From Sphingomonas hankookensis (GTDB lineage: Bacteria; Pseudomonadota; Alphaproteobacteria; Sphingomonadales; Sphingomonadaceae), in the NCBI RefSeq assembly GCF_028551275.1, contig NZ_CP117025.1, positions 2,227,501-2,291,500 of the forward strand: a stretch of 64,000 bases of DNA. The letters are read 5' to 3'. This document shows positions 28,726 to 37,741 of the stretch, piece after piece (the first letter of the stretch is position 1; the number at the start of each line of letters is the position of its first letter). The position numbers and the translations under genes are program-made. A model generated the notes under the pieces. That model did no database searches. It was given only the letters and a program-made list of their open reading frames with translations, and had not been told where the DNA came from.

Positions 28726-30176
28726 CCGACACGTCGCGCATCCTGCTGGTCGATGACGACGCGGCGATCCGGACCGTTGTCGCGCAGGCGCTTCGGCGGG
28801 AGGGGCATGCGGTGCAGACCGTGGGTACGCTGGGACAGCTCCGTGCGGAGCTGCGCGCCGGGTTGCCCGACGTGCTCGTCACCGATGTGGTCCTGCCCGA
28901 TGGCGACGGGCTGGAAATGGCGGCAAAGCTGAATGCCGAATTTCCCGACCTGCCGATCATCGTCCTGTCGGCCCGCAACACGCTGACCACCGCCGTCCGA
29001 GCGACGGAGGCGGGGGCGTTCGACTATCTGCCCAAGCCGTTCGATCTCGACACGCTGGCGCTGGCGGTGCGCGGTGCGCTCGCCCGGCGATCGCGCGGCG
29101 CAGAGGAACAGCCGGTCGACGCGATCGATTCATCCTTGCCGCTGATCGGGCGCTCCCCGGCGATGCAGGACGTGTACCGCGTGATCGCGCGCGTCGTCGC
29201 GACGGACCTGACCGTGCTGGTCACCGGCGAATCGGGCACGGGCAAGGAACTGGTCGCGCGGGCGATCCACGACCTCGGCCGCCGCCGCCGCGCGCCGTTC
29301 ATCGCGCTCAACATGGCGGCGATCCCGCGCGAATTGATCGAGGCCGAGCTGTTCGGCCATGAACGCGGTGCCTTTACCGGCGCGGCGCAACGCTCGGCGG
29401 GCAAGTTCGAACAGGCGGCGGGTGGGACGCTGTTCCTCGACGAGATCGGCGACATGCCGATGGAGGCGCAGACCCGGCTGCTGCGCGTCCTGCAATCGGG
29501 GGAGTTCACCAGCGTCGGCGGCGCGCGGGTCATCCGCGCCGATGTCCGCATCGTCGCGGCGACCAATAAAACGCTAGCGGCGCAGGTCCAGTCGGGTCAG
29601 TTTCGCGAAGATCTGTTCTACCGACTGAACGTCGTGCCGATCGCGCTTCCGCCGTTGCGCGAACGGCGGCAGGACGTGGCGTTGCTGGCGCGGCATTTCC
29701 TCGACCAGGCGGCACGCGATGGATTGCCGCGCAAGACGCTGACACCCGATGCGCAGGAATTGCTGGAGGCGCATGACTGGCCGGGCAATGTCCGCGAGCT
29801 CGAAAACCTGATGCGCCGCGTCGCGGTGCTGGGCCGTGATGCGGCGATCGAGGCAGGCGATTTGCGCGGCGCGCTGGGCGATACCGCCGGACGAACGACG
29901 GCGCAGCCCGATGCCGATCTGGGTGACGCCGTCCGCGCTTGGCTGCGCCGCGTCGCCCGCGAGGAGCCGGTGGCGATGGAGGATGGCACGCTCTACGACC
30001 GTCTGATCTCCGATGTCGAACGCCCGTTGATCGAAGCGATGCTCGATCGCCACGGTAACAACCAGTTGCGTGCCGCAAAGGCGATGGGTCTCAATCGCAA
30101 CACGCTGCGCAAGCGGCTCGACGAGTTGGGGATCGACCCGGCGGTCCGCGCCTATCATGCGGAGAAGGAACGCTAA
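28722..30176 (+). CDS. ntrC: Nitrogen-regulation response regulator NtrC (sigma-54 activator)
   Basis: Activates sigma-54 promoters of nitrogen-assimilation genes after phosphorylation by NtrB. The 484-aa protein has the receiver domain (ILLVDDDAAIRTVVAQALR, phospho-Asp in VTDVVLPDGDG), a complete AAA+ domain (Walker A GESGTGKELVARAIH, the sigma-54 contact loop GAFTGA, Walker B GGTLFLDEIGDMP) and a C-terminal Fis-type helix-turn-helix (NNQLRAAKAMGLNRNTLRKR). All motifs for sigma-54 activation are intact, unlike NtrX downstream. Confidence 0.95.
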   Translation: MTDTSRILLVDDDAAIRTVVAQALRREGHAVQTVGTLGQLRAELRAGLPDVLVTDVVLPDGDGLEMAAKLNAEFPDLPIIVLSARNTLTTAVRATEAGAFDYLPKPFDLDTLALAVRGALARRSRGAEEQPVDAIDSSLPLIGRSPAMQDVYRVIARVVATDLTVLVTGESGTGKELVARAIHDLGRRRRAPFIALNMAAIPRELIEAELFGHERGAFTGAAQRSAGKFEQAAGGTLFLDEIGDMPMEAQTRLLRVLQSGEFTSVGGARVIRADVRIVAATNKTLAAQVQSGQFREDLFYRLNVVPIALPPLRERRQDVALLARHFLDQAARDGLPRKTLTPDAQELLEAHDWPGNVRELENLMRRVAVLGRDAAIEAGDLRGALGDTAGRTTAQPDADLGDAVRAWLRRVAREEPVAMEDGTLYDRLISDVERPLIEAMLDRHGNNQLRAAKAMGLNRNTLRKRLDELGIDPAVRAYHAEKER

Positions 30177-30244
30177 TCGCTTTGCGATACGGCCGAGGTG
30201 CGATTTGACGTGCTTTGAGCCGGGAATGTTGTAAAACGGCAACT

Positions 30245-32512
30245 ATGGTTGCAGCGTTAACGGAACCGAAGCGCGCCACATCGATCCCGGCGCAGTGGTT
30301 CCCGGCGATCGAGGTCGCCGTATTGGGGGCGGTGATCGCCGTCGGTGTCGGCAGCTATCTGCTGTTCGACGGATCGCAGAGCACGCGGGGCCAGTTGCCG
30401 ACGCCGTCGCTGATGGCGCTGGTGCTGATCGCGAACCTGATCCCCGCCATGGCGCTGCTGGTGCTGGTCGGCCGGCGGATCGCGATGCGCCGCGCCGCCC
30501 GGTCGCAGATTGGCGGTACGGGGACGCTTCACGTCCGGCTTGTCGCGCTGTTCTCGATCCTCGCCAGCGTACCGATGCTGCTGGTCACCATCGTCGCGTC
30601 GTTCCTGTTCCAATATGGCGTCGAATTCTGGTCCTCGCCACGTGCGCGCGGCATTTTCGAGAATGCCCAGGTACTGGCGCAGTCGTCCTACAATGAATTT
30701 CTCGATGCGGTTGACGGTCAGAACGTCGCGGTCGCCTCCGACATTCGTCGCATGCTGCTGAATAATCGCTACTCGATCGACAGCGACGAATTCCGCCTGC
30801 TGTACCAGAACAGCATCGTGTTCCGCTCGCTGAGCGATTCGGTGGTATTCGAGATTCCGCCCGACGGCCGCCCGCGTTCGCTGGCGTCTGCCTCGATCTA
30901 CGAAGGCCCGTTGCGCTGGAGCATCGATCCGAAGTCGATCGCTGCCCTGCGCGCCGGCAAGCCCAGCTATGTCAGCGTCCGCAACCGGCAGGTGCAGTCG
31001 GTAACGCGGGTGATGGACACGCCTTATTATGTCTATTCCGCACGCGACATCGACCTCGCGACTTATACCGAACGTCTCAGCCGCACCCGTGCGATCCTGT
31101 CCGATTACGACGCGCTACTTGCCCGCTCCCGCAGCGTCCAGCTCCGCCTGAACATCGCACTGTTCGTCGTCTCGCTCATCATCGTCGGCCTCGCCGTCTT
31201 CGTGGCGCTAGCCGTCGCCGACCGCCTCGTCCGCCCGGTCGGCGCGCTGGTCGGCGCCGCCCGCCGCGTGGCCGGGGGCGACCTGTCGGCGCGCGTGCCT
31301 GAGCCAAACGGCACACGACAGAAGGACGAGATCGGCACGCTGGCCAGCGCCTTCAACAGCATGACCGAACGGTTGCAGGAACAGACCGGCGAACTCGTCG
31401 CCGCCAACGCCCAGATCGACAGCCGCCGCGCCCTGATCGAGGCGGTCATGTCGGGCGTCAGCGCCGGCGTCGTCTCGGTCGGCCCCGACCGTACGATCAA
31501 GCTCGTCAACAGCTCGGCCACCGCGCTGCTCAAGACCGGCAACACCCCGCTGGTCGGCCGTCCGCTGGGCGATGTCGCCCCCGAACTCGACGCGCTGCTG
31601 GGCGGCGAGACGCAGGACGCGATCATCCAGCTGGCGTCGGGTGGCGAGGCCAAGACGCTCGCCGTCCGCATCACTCGCGACGATGGCCAACACATCCTGA
31701 CCTTCGACGACATCACCCAGCAGCTGCTCGACCAGCGCCGCGCCGCCTGGTCCGACGTTGCCCGTCGCATCGCGCATGAGATCAAGAACCCGCTGACCCC
31801 GATTCAGCTCGCCGCCGAACGGCTCCAGCGCCGCTATGGCACCAAGCTGACCGAAGACGATGGCACCTTCGCCCGCCTGACCGAGACGATCGTCCGACAG
31901 GTCGGTGACCTGCGCCGCATGGTCGACGAATTCTCGTCCTTCGCGCGGATGCCGAAGCCCGTATTCCGCCACGAATCGATCGCCGAGCTCGCCCGGCAGA
32001 GCCTGTTCCTGCACGAGGTTGCGCATCCCGACATCGATTTCGCGCTCGAATCCGCCGGCGCCGCGCCGCTCGTCTGCGACCGTCGCCAGCTGGGACAGGC
32101 ACTCACCAACATCGTCAAGAACGCGACCGAAGCCGTCGCCGCCCGTCCCGAAGGCGCCCCCCGCGGCCGGATCGAAATGGACGTCCGTTACGATGCGCAG
32201 GGGCGGATGCACATCGATACCAGCGACAACGGCATCGGCCTGCCGATCGAGCGCGATCGCATCGCCGAACCCTATATGACCACGCGCAAGGGCGGCACCG
32301 GCCTCGGCCTCGCCATCGTTCGCAAGATCGTCGAAGAACATTTCGGAACCATATCGTTCGCCGACCGTCCCGGTGGAGGGACGATCGTATCGATCATCTT
32401 CGATCCCGCGATCCTGGCCGCGCTGGCCGGGACCGGGACAGCGGAAGATGACGATTCACAGGAGGTTACAACGCGCCACCCCATGCTTACCCGGACCGGA
32501 ACGCCCGCATGA
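30245..32512 (+). CDS. ntrY: Membrane sensor kinase NtrY
   Basis: Membrane histidine kinase partner of NtrX, linked in other alphaproteobacteria to nitrogen and redox signals. The ~755-aa protein has three N-terminal membrane segments (about residues 19-41, 57-76 and 99-122), a periplasmic sensing part, and a fourth segment (LNIALFVVSLIIVGLAVFVA). A HAMP domain (RLVRPVGALVGAARRVAGGD), a PAS domain, the H-box RIAHEIKNPLTPIQLAAERL and ATPase motifs (NIVKNATEAV, DTSDNGIGLP, GGTGLGLAIVRKIVEEHFG) complete it. The start is probably ATG 30245; TTG 30215 is also possible. ATGA overlap with ntrX. Confidence 0.93.
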   Translation: MVAALTEPKRATSIPAQWFPAIEVAVLGAVIAVGVGSYLLFDGSQSTRGQLPTPSLMALVLIANLIPAMALLVLVGRRIAMRRAARSQIGGTGTLHVRLVALFSILASVPMLLVTIVASFLFQYGVEFWSSPRARGIFENAQVLAQSSYNEFLDAVDGQNVAVASDIRRMLLNNRYSIDSDEFRLLYQNSIVFRSLSDSVVFEIPPDGRPRSLASASIYEGPLRWSIDPKSIAALRAGKPSYVSVRNRQVQSVTRVMDTPYYVYSARDIDLATYTERLSRTRAILSDYDALLARSRSVQLRLNIALFVVSLIIVGLAVFVALAVADRLVRPVGALVGAARRVAGGDLSARVPEPNGTRQKDEIGTLASAFNSMTERLQEQTGELVAANAQIDSRRALIEAVMSGVSAGVVSVGPDRTIKLVNSSATALLKTGNTPLVGRPLGDVAPELDALLGGETQDAIIQLASGGEAKTLAVRITRDDGQHILTFDDITQQLLDQRRAAWSDVARRIAHEIKNPLTPIQLAAERLQRRYGTKLTEDDGTFARLTETIVRQVGDLRRMVDEFSSFARMPKPVFRHESIAELARQSLFLHEVAHPDIDFALESAGAAPLVCDRRQLGQALTNIVKNATEAVAARPEGAPRGRIEMDVRYDAQGRMHIDTSDNGIGLPIERDRIAEPYMTTRKGGTGLGLAIVRKIVEEHFGTISFADRPGGGTIVSIIFDPAILAALAGTGTAEDDDSQEVTTRHPMLTRTGTPA

Positions 32513-33891
32513 AGCTCGACATTCTCGTCGTCGACGACGAAACCGACATCCGTGAACTCGTCGCCGGCGTTCTGGAGGACGAAGGCTATGAGACGCGCGG
32601 CGCGGCTGACAGCGATGCCGCACTCGAAGCGGTGGCCCAGCGGCGTCCATCGCTGGTGCTGCTCGACGTGTGGCTGCAGGGTTCGCGCCTCGACGGGCTT
32701 GAGTTGCTCGACGAGTTGAAGGCGCGCGATCCGTCGTTGCCGGTGCTGGTCATTTCCGGCCATGGCAATATCGATACCGCCGTCGCCGCGATCCGGCGCG
32801 GCGCCGTCGACTTCATCGAAAAGCCGTTCGAGGCAGAACGGCTGCTCTTCCTCGTCCAGCGTGCGACCGAAACCGAGCGCCTGCGGCAGGAGGTCGCGTC
32901 GCTGCGTGCCTCGGCCGGCCGCGAGGACGACCTGACCGGCAGCTCGACCGCGATCAACAGCGTCCGCGCAACGCTGAAGCGCGTCGCCGGCACCGGTAGC
33001 CGCGTGCTCATCACCGGCGGGGCAGGGGTCGGCAAGGAAGTCGCCGCCCGGCTGCTCCATGGATGGAGCCAGCGGGCACAGGCGCCATTCGTCATCGTCA
33101 GCGCGGCGCGCATGACGCCCGAACGTGTCGACGAAGAACTGTTCGGCGTAGAGGAGGGCGGCAATCTCGTCCGGCCCGGCCTGCTCGAACAGGCGCATGG
33201 CGGGACGCTGTTCCTCGACGAAATCGCCGACATGCCGATCGCGACCCAGGCGCGTATCCTGCGGGTGCTGACCGACCAGAGCTTTACCCGCGTCGGCGGC
33301 ACGCGGGTCGTGAAGGTCGATGTCCGCGTCGTCTCGGCGACCGCGCGCGATCTTCAGCAGGAGATCATCGACGGCAATTTTCGCGAGGATCTCTATTACC
33401 GCCTCAACGTGGTGCCGGTGCAAATCCCCTCGCTGGCCGAACGGCGTGAGGATATCCCCCCGCTGGTCGAACATTTCGTCGCGCATTACGCCAACGAACG
33501 CCGGGTCCAGACGCCGGAGGTCGCGCCCGACGCAATGATCGCGCTGCAAAGCTATGAATGGCCGGGCAATGTCCGCCAGCTGCGCAACGTCGTCGAACGC
33601 ACCGTCATTCTGGCACCGGGCAACCGTATCGCGCGGATCGATATCGATCTGTTGCCGCCCGAAGTGCTCGGCTCGGCAGGCGACGGGGCGGGGGGCGCCA
33701 CCGCCAGTGCGATCATGGGATCGCCGCTGCGCGAGGCACGGGAGTCGTTCGAACGCGAATATCTGCGGGTTCAGATCCGCCGCTTTTCGGGCAATATTTC
33801 GCGCACCGCGACCTTCATCGGCATGGAACGCTCTGCGCTGCACCGCAAATTGAAGCTGCTCGGCATTACCGAAACGCGCGGCGACGAATAG
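32509..33891 (+). CDS. ntrX: Response regulator NtrX (lacks GAFTGA)
   Basis: 460-aa response regulator paired with NtrY. The receiver domain (ILVVDDETDIRELVAGVLED; phospho-Asp in LVLLDVWLQG) is followed by an AAA+ domain with Walker A GGAGVGKEVAARLL and GGTLFLDEIADMPIATQARI. At the place of the sigma-54 loop the sequence reads ELFGVEEGGNLVRPGLLEQ, so GAFTGA is absent. This is typical of the NtrX branch and means it is unlikely to work as a standard sigma-54 activator. C-terminal Fis-type HTH: NISRTATFIGMERSALHRKL. Followed after 129 bases by hfq. Confidence 0.93.
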   Translation: MKLDILVVDDETDIRELVAGVLEDEGYETRGAADSDAALEAVAQRRPSLVLLDVWLQGSRLDGLELLDELKARDPSLPVLVISGHGNIDTAVAAIRRGAVDFIEKPFEAERLLFLVQRATETERLRQEVASLRASAGREDDLTGSSTAINSVRATLKRVAGTGSRVLITGGAGVGKEVAARLLHGWSQRAQAPFVIVSAARMTPERVDEELFGVEEGGNLVRPGLLEQAHGGTLFLDEIADMPIATQARILRVLTDQSFTRVGGTRVVKVDVRVVSATARDLQQEIIDGNFREDLYYRLNVVPVQIPSLAERREDIPPLVEHFVAHYANERRVQTPEVAPDAMIALQSYEWPGNVRQLRNVVERTVILAPGNRIARIDIDLLPPEVLGSAGDGAGGATASAIMGSPLREARESFEREYLRVQIRRFSGNISRTATFIGMERSALHRKLKLLGITETRGDE

Positions 33892-33987
33892 CGCCGTTCG
33901 AACCATTGCGGCGGCGCGGGGTAGGGCCTAAATTACTGGCTCCGCGCCACAGGGGTGCGGCAACCGGGTGACGGTTAAAGACACTCA

Positions 33988-34002
33988 GCGGGAAATTCCC
34001 GC
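33988..34002 (+). promoter_or_regulatory. Small hairpin in the hfq leader
   Basis: GCGGGA-AAT-TCCCGC forms a perfect six-base-pair stem with a three-base loop, ending 18 bases before the hfq ATG. No T-run follows, so it is not an intrinsic terminator. It lies where it could influence ribosome access or serve in Hfq autoregulation, which is known in E. coli by binding of its own leader; the role here is inference. Confidence 0.35.
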
Positions 34003-34020
34003 CAAGAACAAGGGCAAGTC

Positions 34021-34515
34021 ATGGCCGAACGGCAAGGGTCGCTTCAGGACCTGTTTCTCAACTCGCTACGCCGGTCGAAGACGCCGGTCACGATGTTCCT
34101 CGTCAAGGGCGTGAAGCTCCAGGGGATCGTGACGTGGTTCGACAATTTTTCGGTGTTGCTGCGCCGCGACGGACAGTCGCAGCTGATTTACAAGCACGCC
34201 ATCTCGACGATCATGCCCGCCGGCCCGACCGACCTGTCGTCGGTGATCGAGGCCGCGGCGGAGAATACGTCGAAGCACGCACCGCTGCAGGAAATCTTCC
34301 TCAACGCCGTGCGCAAGGCGCAGGAAAACGTCACCATGTTCCTGGTCAACGGCGTGATGTTGCAGGGCCAGATCGCGGCGTTCGACCTGTTCTGCATGCT
34401 GCTCCAGCGCGAAGGCATGTCGCAGCTGGTGTATAAGCATGCCGTATCGACCATTCAGCCGGCCAATCCGCTGAACCTTGCCGAGGAACAGGCATCGGGA
34501 GCGGACGAGGCTTGA
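34021..34515 (+). CDS. hfq: RNA chaperone Hfq, tandem two-domain form
   Basis: Hfq binds small RNAs and mRNAs and helps them pair. Bacterial Hfq is usually 70-100 aa with one Sm domain and forms hexamers; this protein has 164 aa and two complete Sm-like domains. Domain 1 (~8-66): [37 protein letters not shown]. Domain 2 (~88-147): [37 protein letters not shown]. Proximal-face residues (Gln9/Gln90, Phe43/Phe124, Lys58-His59/Lys139-His140) are kept in both. Asp of domain 1 is Glu in domain 2, and the basic rim patch RRSK is altered to RKAQ. A trimer would give a six-domain ring (inference). The stop overlaps hflX (TTGA). Confidence 0.95.
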   Translation: MAERQGSLQDLFLNSLRRSKTPVTMFLVKGVKLQGIVTWFDNFSVLLRRDGQSQLIYKHAISTIMPAGPTDLSSVIEAAAENTSKHAPLQEIFLNAVRKAQENVTMFLVNGVMLQGQIAAFDLFCMLLQREGMSQLVYKHAVSTIQPANPLNLAEEQASGADEA

Positions 34516-35798
34516 GCACCGGTTTCGACCGCGACGCACAGGAGTTCACCCGCGGCGCTTCGGCGATCGTCGTCCTGCCCGACATGGGCGGGTCGGCGCG
34601 CGATGCCGATGCCCGGTTGGAGGAAACCGCCGGCCTAGCCCTCGCTATCGGGGTCGACGTCCGACACCGCGTGCCCTTCCGCGTCCGCGCCCCCAAGCCC
34701 GGCACGCTGATCGGCAGCGGACAGGTCGATCAACTGGCGCAGATGGTACGCGACGAGGATCTGCAACTCGCGGTCTTCGACGCGGCGCTGACGCCGGTGC
34801 AACAGCGCAACCTCGAAACCGCGCTGGGTTGCAAGGTCATCGATCGGACCGGGCTGATCCTCGAAATCTTCGGCGAACGCGCGCGCACGGCCGAGGGGCG
34901 GTTGCAGGTCGAACTCGCCCACCTCGACTATCAGGCCGGTCGCCTGGTCCGTAGCTGGACCCACCTTGAGCGGCAACGCGGCGGTTTCGGTTTTCTCGGC
35001 GGTCCCGGTGAAACCCAGATCGAGGCGGATCGCCGCCTGATCCGCGACCGGATGGCGCGGCTGCGGCGCGAACTGGATGCGGTTTCGCGCACCCGGACGC
35101 TGCACCGGGACCGGCGGCAGCGTGCCCCGTGGCCGGTCGTCGCGCTGGTCGGCTACACCAATGCCGGCAAATCGACATTGTTCAACCGCCTGACCGGGGC
35201 GGACGTGATGGCGGAAAACCTGCTCTTCGCAACGCTCGACCCGACGCTGCGGCAGGTTTCGCTGCCTGGCATCGACAAGGCGATCCTGTCGGACACGGTG
35301 GGTTTCGTTTCCGACCTGCCGACTCAGCTCGTTGCGGCGTTCAAGGCCACGCTCGAAGAGGTGGTGTCGGCCGACCTGCTGATTCACGTCCGCGACGTTG
35401 CGCATCCCGACACGGCGGCGCAAGCGTCGGATGTGGAGGCGGTGCTGCGCGAGATCGGGGTCGACGACACGACCCCGCGGATCGAGGCGTGGAACAAGCT
35501 CGACCTGTTGAGCGAGGACGACCGCACCGAGATGCTGGGGGAGGCGGCGCATCGCGAGGATATCGTCGCCTTGTCCGCGCTGACCGGGGAGGGCGTGGAT
35601 CGCCTGATCCGCACCGTCGGCGACCGGCTGACCGAAGGGCATCGCCGTTACCGCATCGCGCTGGCACCCGAAGACGGTGCCAGTGCCGCATGGCTCCATG
35701 CCCATGGTGAAGTGACCGATCATTGGGTCGACGACGACCGTGCATTCTACGATGTGCGAATGGCGCCGGCCGATTATGATCGGTTTCTCACCCGATAG
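34512..35798 (+). CDS. hflX: Ribosome-associated GTPase HflX
   Basis: GTPase that splits stalled or stressed 70S ribosomes. The 428-aa protein has the N-terminal HflX domain ([51 protein letters not shown]), the glycine-rich linker [19 protein letters not shown], then the G domain: G1 [13 protein letters not shown]3 [10 protein letters not shown] and G4 NKLD. TTG 34512 overlaps the hfq stop (TTGA); hfq-hflX adjacency is widely conserved. A GC hairpin follows about 20 bases after the stop. Confidence 0.94.
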   Translation: MSTGFDRDAQEFTRGASAIVVLPDMGGSARDADARLEETAGLALAIGVDVRHRVPFRVRAPKPGTLIGSGQVDQLAQMVRDEDLQLAVFDAALTPVQQRNLETALGCKVIDRTGLILEIFGERARTAEGRLQVELAHLDYQAGRLVRSWTHLERQRGGFGFLGGPGETQIEADRRLIRDRMARLRRELDAVSRTRTLHRDRRQRAPWPVVALVGYTNAGKSTLFNRLTGADVMAENLLFATLDPTLRQVSLPGIDKAILSDTVGFVSDLPTQLVAAFKATLEEVVSADLLIHVRDVAHPDTAAQASDVEAVLREIGVDDTTPRIEAWNKLDLLSEDDRTEMLGEAAHREDIVALSALTGEGVDRLIRTVGDRLTEGHRRYRIALAPEDGASAAWLHAHGEVTDHWVDDDRAFYDVRMAPADYDRFLTR

Positions 35799-35818
35799 GG
35801 CCGCGCTCCATATTCTGG

Positions 35819-35843
35819 TTCCCGGGGACTTATCCCCCGGGGA
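35819..35843. terminator. Possible terminator hairpin after hflX
   Basis: TTCCCGGGG paired with CCCCGGGGAA around ACTTATC, with one bulged G. Only a weak T-rich stretch (CGTTTCTTCT) follows, so termination is plausible but not certain. The rest of the 250-base gap to the convergent mazG shows no gene. Confidence 0.4.
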
Positions 35844-36049
35844 AACGTTTCTTCTCCATCGGCGACAAAGGTTACGCTGGATGGGGAAGGGGCCTCTAAA
35901 CGCCCGGATTCATCCGACGAAAAGGGCAGGAGTCCGCCAGAGTCCGAAAAACGCCCTTCAGGACTCGACAGGCGCGTGCCCGATGCTAGCTATCGGGCGC
36001 CGCATCAGCGACTCTACGGCCGAATTTCCTGAAATCGCTGGAAATTTCG

Positions 36050-37102
36050 TCAGGGAAGGGGGCTGATCTTCGCCCGGACCCACGCTTCTTCCAATTCCGC
36101 CAGCGTTCGGTCGCCGAAGTTTGCATCCTCGGCTTCCATCGCCGCGAACCGTCGTTCGAACTTCGCGTTGGCAGCACGCAACGCCGCTTCCGGATCGATA
36201 CCCAGATGCCGCGCCCAGTTGACGACGGAGAACAGCAGGTCGCCGACCTCCTCCATCCGGTCGGCATCACTCGCCGCCTCCACCTCCGCCAGTTCCTCGT
36301 CGATCTTGGCTCGCGGCCCCGCCGCATCGGGCCAATCGAACCCGACCCGCGCCGCCCGCTTCTGCAACTTTTCCGCTCGCGCCAATGCCGGCAGGCCCAG
36401 CGCGACGCCGGCCAACGCGCCGCCCTGTCCGGTCTTCTCCCGACGCTCCGCCGCCTTGACCTGCTCCCACAGATGGTGACCGCCAACTTCGGCGTCCCCG
36501 AAGATATGCGGGTGCCGCCGCTCCATCTTGTCGCTGATCGCATCGACCACGTCGCCGAGATCGAACAGCCCGGCTTCTTCCGCGATCCGGCTGTGGAACA
36601 CCACTTGCAGCAACAGGTCGCCCAGTTCGTCCTTCAGATCGGTCATGTCGCCGCGCGCGATGGCGTCGGCCACCTCATAAGCCTCCTCGATGGTGTACGG
36701 CGCGATGGTTTCGAACGTCTGGACCCGATCCCATTCGCATCCGCGCTCCGGATCACGCAGCCGCGCCATGATTCCGACGATGCGACCAACGATATCCCGC
36801 GGCGGAGCGACCAAGTCGCCACCATCCCCCGCGGCCGCCGGATCGGTCTGTCCAACCTCTGTGCAAACTTCCGCAACAGCATGTTGCCCGGCGGTGGTTG
36901 TTGCAAGGGCGGCACGATCGATATCCGCCCGCGTGCTAACGTCGGAACCGAAATGCCGGCCGGTAGCTCCGGTGGCACCATCGTCGCCACCACCACCGGA
37001 CGCCGGACCGGCGCTATGACGGATATCCCGGTCAGAAATACCGTCCGTCGCACGCGCGTCACGCGTCATGTGAATGCCATCGTGCCCGGTTTCGACACCC
37101 AT
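36050..37102 (-). CDS. mazG: Nucleoside triphosphate pyrophosphohydrolase MazG (with odd N-terminal extension)
   Basis: Hydrolyses NTPs, probably cleaning non-canonical or excess nucleotides and lowering ppGpp responses in some species. Two MazG domains are seen: MARLRDPERGCEWDRVQTFE, APYTIEEAYEVADAI and KDELGDLLLQVVFHS (metal-binding EExxE...E..D), then KIDEELAEVEAA and EEVGDLLFSVVNWARHLG. Family members begin near the MARLRDP motif, here residue 112. The ~100 residues before it are Gly/Ala/Thr-rich without similarity. The true start may be TTG 36814 or a nearby codon, with the rest being leader; ATG 37102 is the longest option. Last gene of the long minus-strand run. Confidence 0.88.
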   Translation of the reverse strand: MGVETGHDGIHMTRDARATDGISDRDIRHSAGPASGGGGDDGATGATGRHFGSDVSTRADIDRAALATTTAGQHAVAEVCTEVGQTDPAAAGDGGDLVAPPRDIVGRIVGIMARLRDPERGCEWDRVQTFETIAPYTIEEAYEVADAIARGDMTDLKDELGDLLLQVVFHSRIAEEAGLFDLGDVVDAISDKMERRHPHIFGDAEVGGHHLWEQVKAAERREKTGQGGALAGVALGLPALARAEKLQKRAARVGFDWPDAAGPRAKIDEELAEVEAASDADRMEEVGDLLFSVVNWARHLGIDPEAALRAANAKFERRFAAMEAEDANFGDRTLAELEEAWVRAKISPLP

Positions 37103-37135
37103 CTATCATATTCCGATAATAAACATTATGTAAAA

Positions 37136-37741
37136 TCATATCGGTTTCTCGGCTTCGAGGACCAACGTTCCGCGTACCACTCGCCAACTTCCGAGCCGCG
37201 ACAGGAAATTCATACCTACCACGTCCAGTTCACCGAAGGTCGGCGAAATCACCACTGGCAAGTCCCGCGTTTCGAGCGAGCCGATCCGCACCGTCTCGAT
37301 CCGCCCGCGTGCTGCCTGGATCGTCCCGTTCGCCGTCGACAGTATCACCGGCGGCACCCGTCGCGGCGTCACACCGATCGCCCGCGCGGTCGCTTCGGAG
37401 ATCGCCGTGGACGTCGCACCACTGTCGATCAGCATCCGGCGCTCGACTCCATTGAGCTGCGCCACCGCCCAGAAATGGCCATCGACCGACTGTCGGATAC
37501 GCACGGTATCGCCCTCGACGCTTTGCTCGGCAACACCTAGCTGTTCTCCCATCGTTCCCGCCAATTCAGTAATGCGCTCGCGATTGCTGAACGCGACGTA
37601 CAGGATCGCCACGATCACCGCCCAGCCGAACAGCGACCGAACGACCACGCCAGCCGAGGGCCGTCGTGCCAGCAGCGACGATAACGGCAGGATCAGCATC
37701 ATCAGGCCGAGCACGACGTAGATCGCCCGATTGTCGGTCAC
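37136..37741 (-). CDS. Membrane-anchored retropepsin-like aspartic protease
   Basis: 201-aa protein with two N-terminal hydrophobic segments (IYVVLGLMMLILPLSSLLA and LFGWAVIVAILYVAF) followed by a single-lobe clan AA aspartic protease domain. The catalytic triad is MLIDSGATSTAIS with a flap region (LSTANGTIQAARGRI) and the closing strand DVVGMNFLSRLGSW. Such enzymes work as homodimers with the active site probably in the periplasm. The substrate is unknown. ATGA overlap with the MBL hydrolase gene upstream. Confidence 0.85.
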   Translation of the reverse strand: MTDNRAIYVVLGLMMLILPLSSLLARRPSAGVVVRSLFGWAVIVAILYVAFSNRERITELAGTMGEQLGVAEQSVEGDTVRIRQSVDGHFWAVAQLNGVERRMLIDSGATSTAISEATARAIGVTPRRVPPVILSTANGTIQAARGRIETVRIGSLETRDLPVVISPTFGELDVVGMNFLSRLGSWRVVRGTLVLEAEKPI

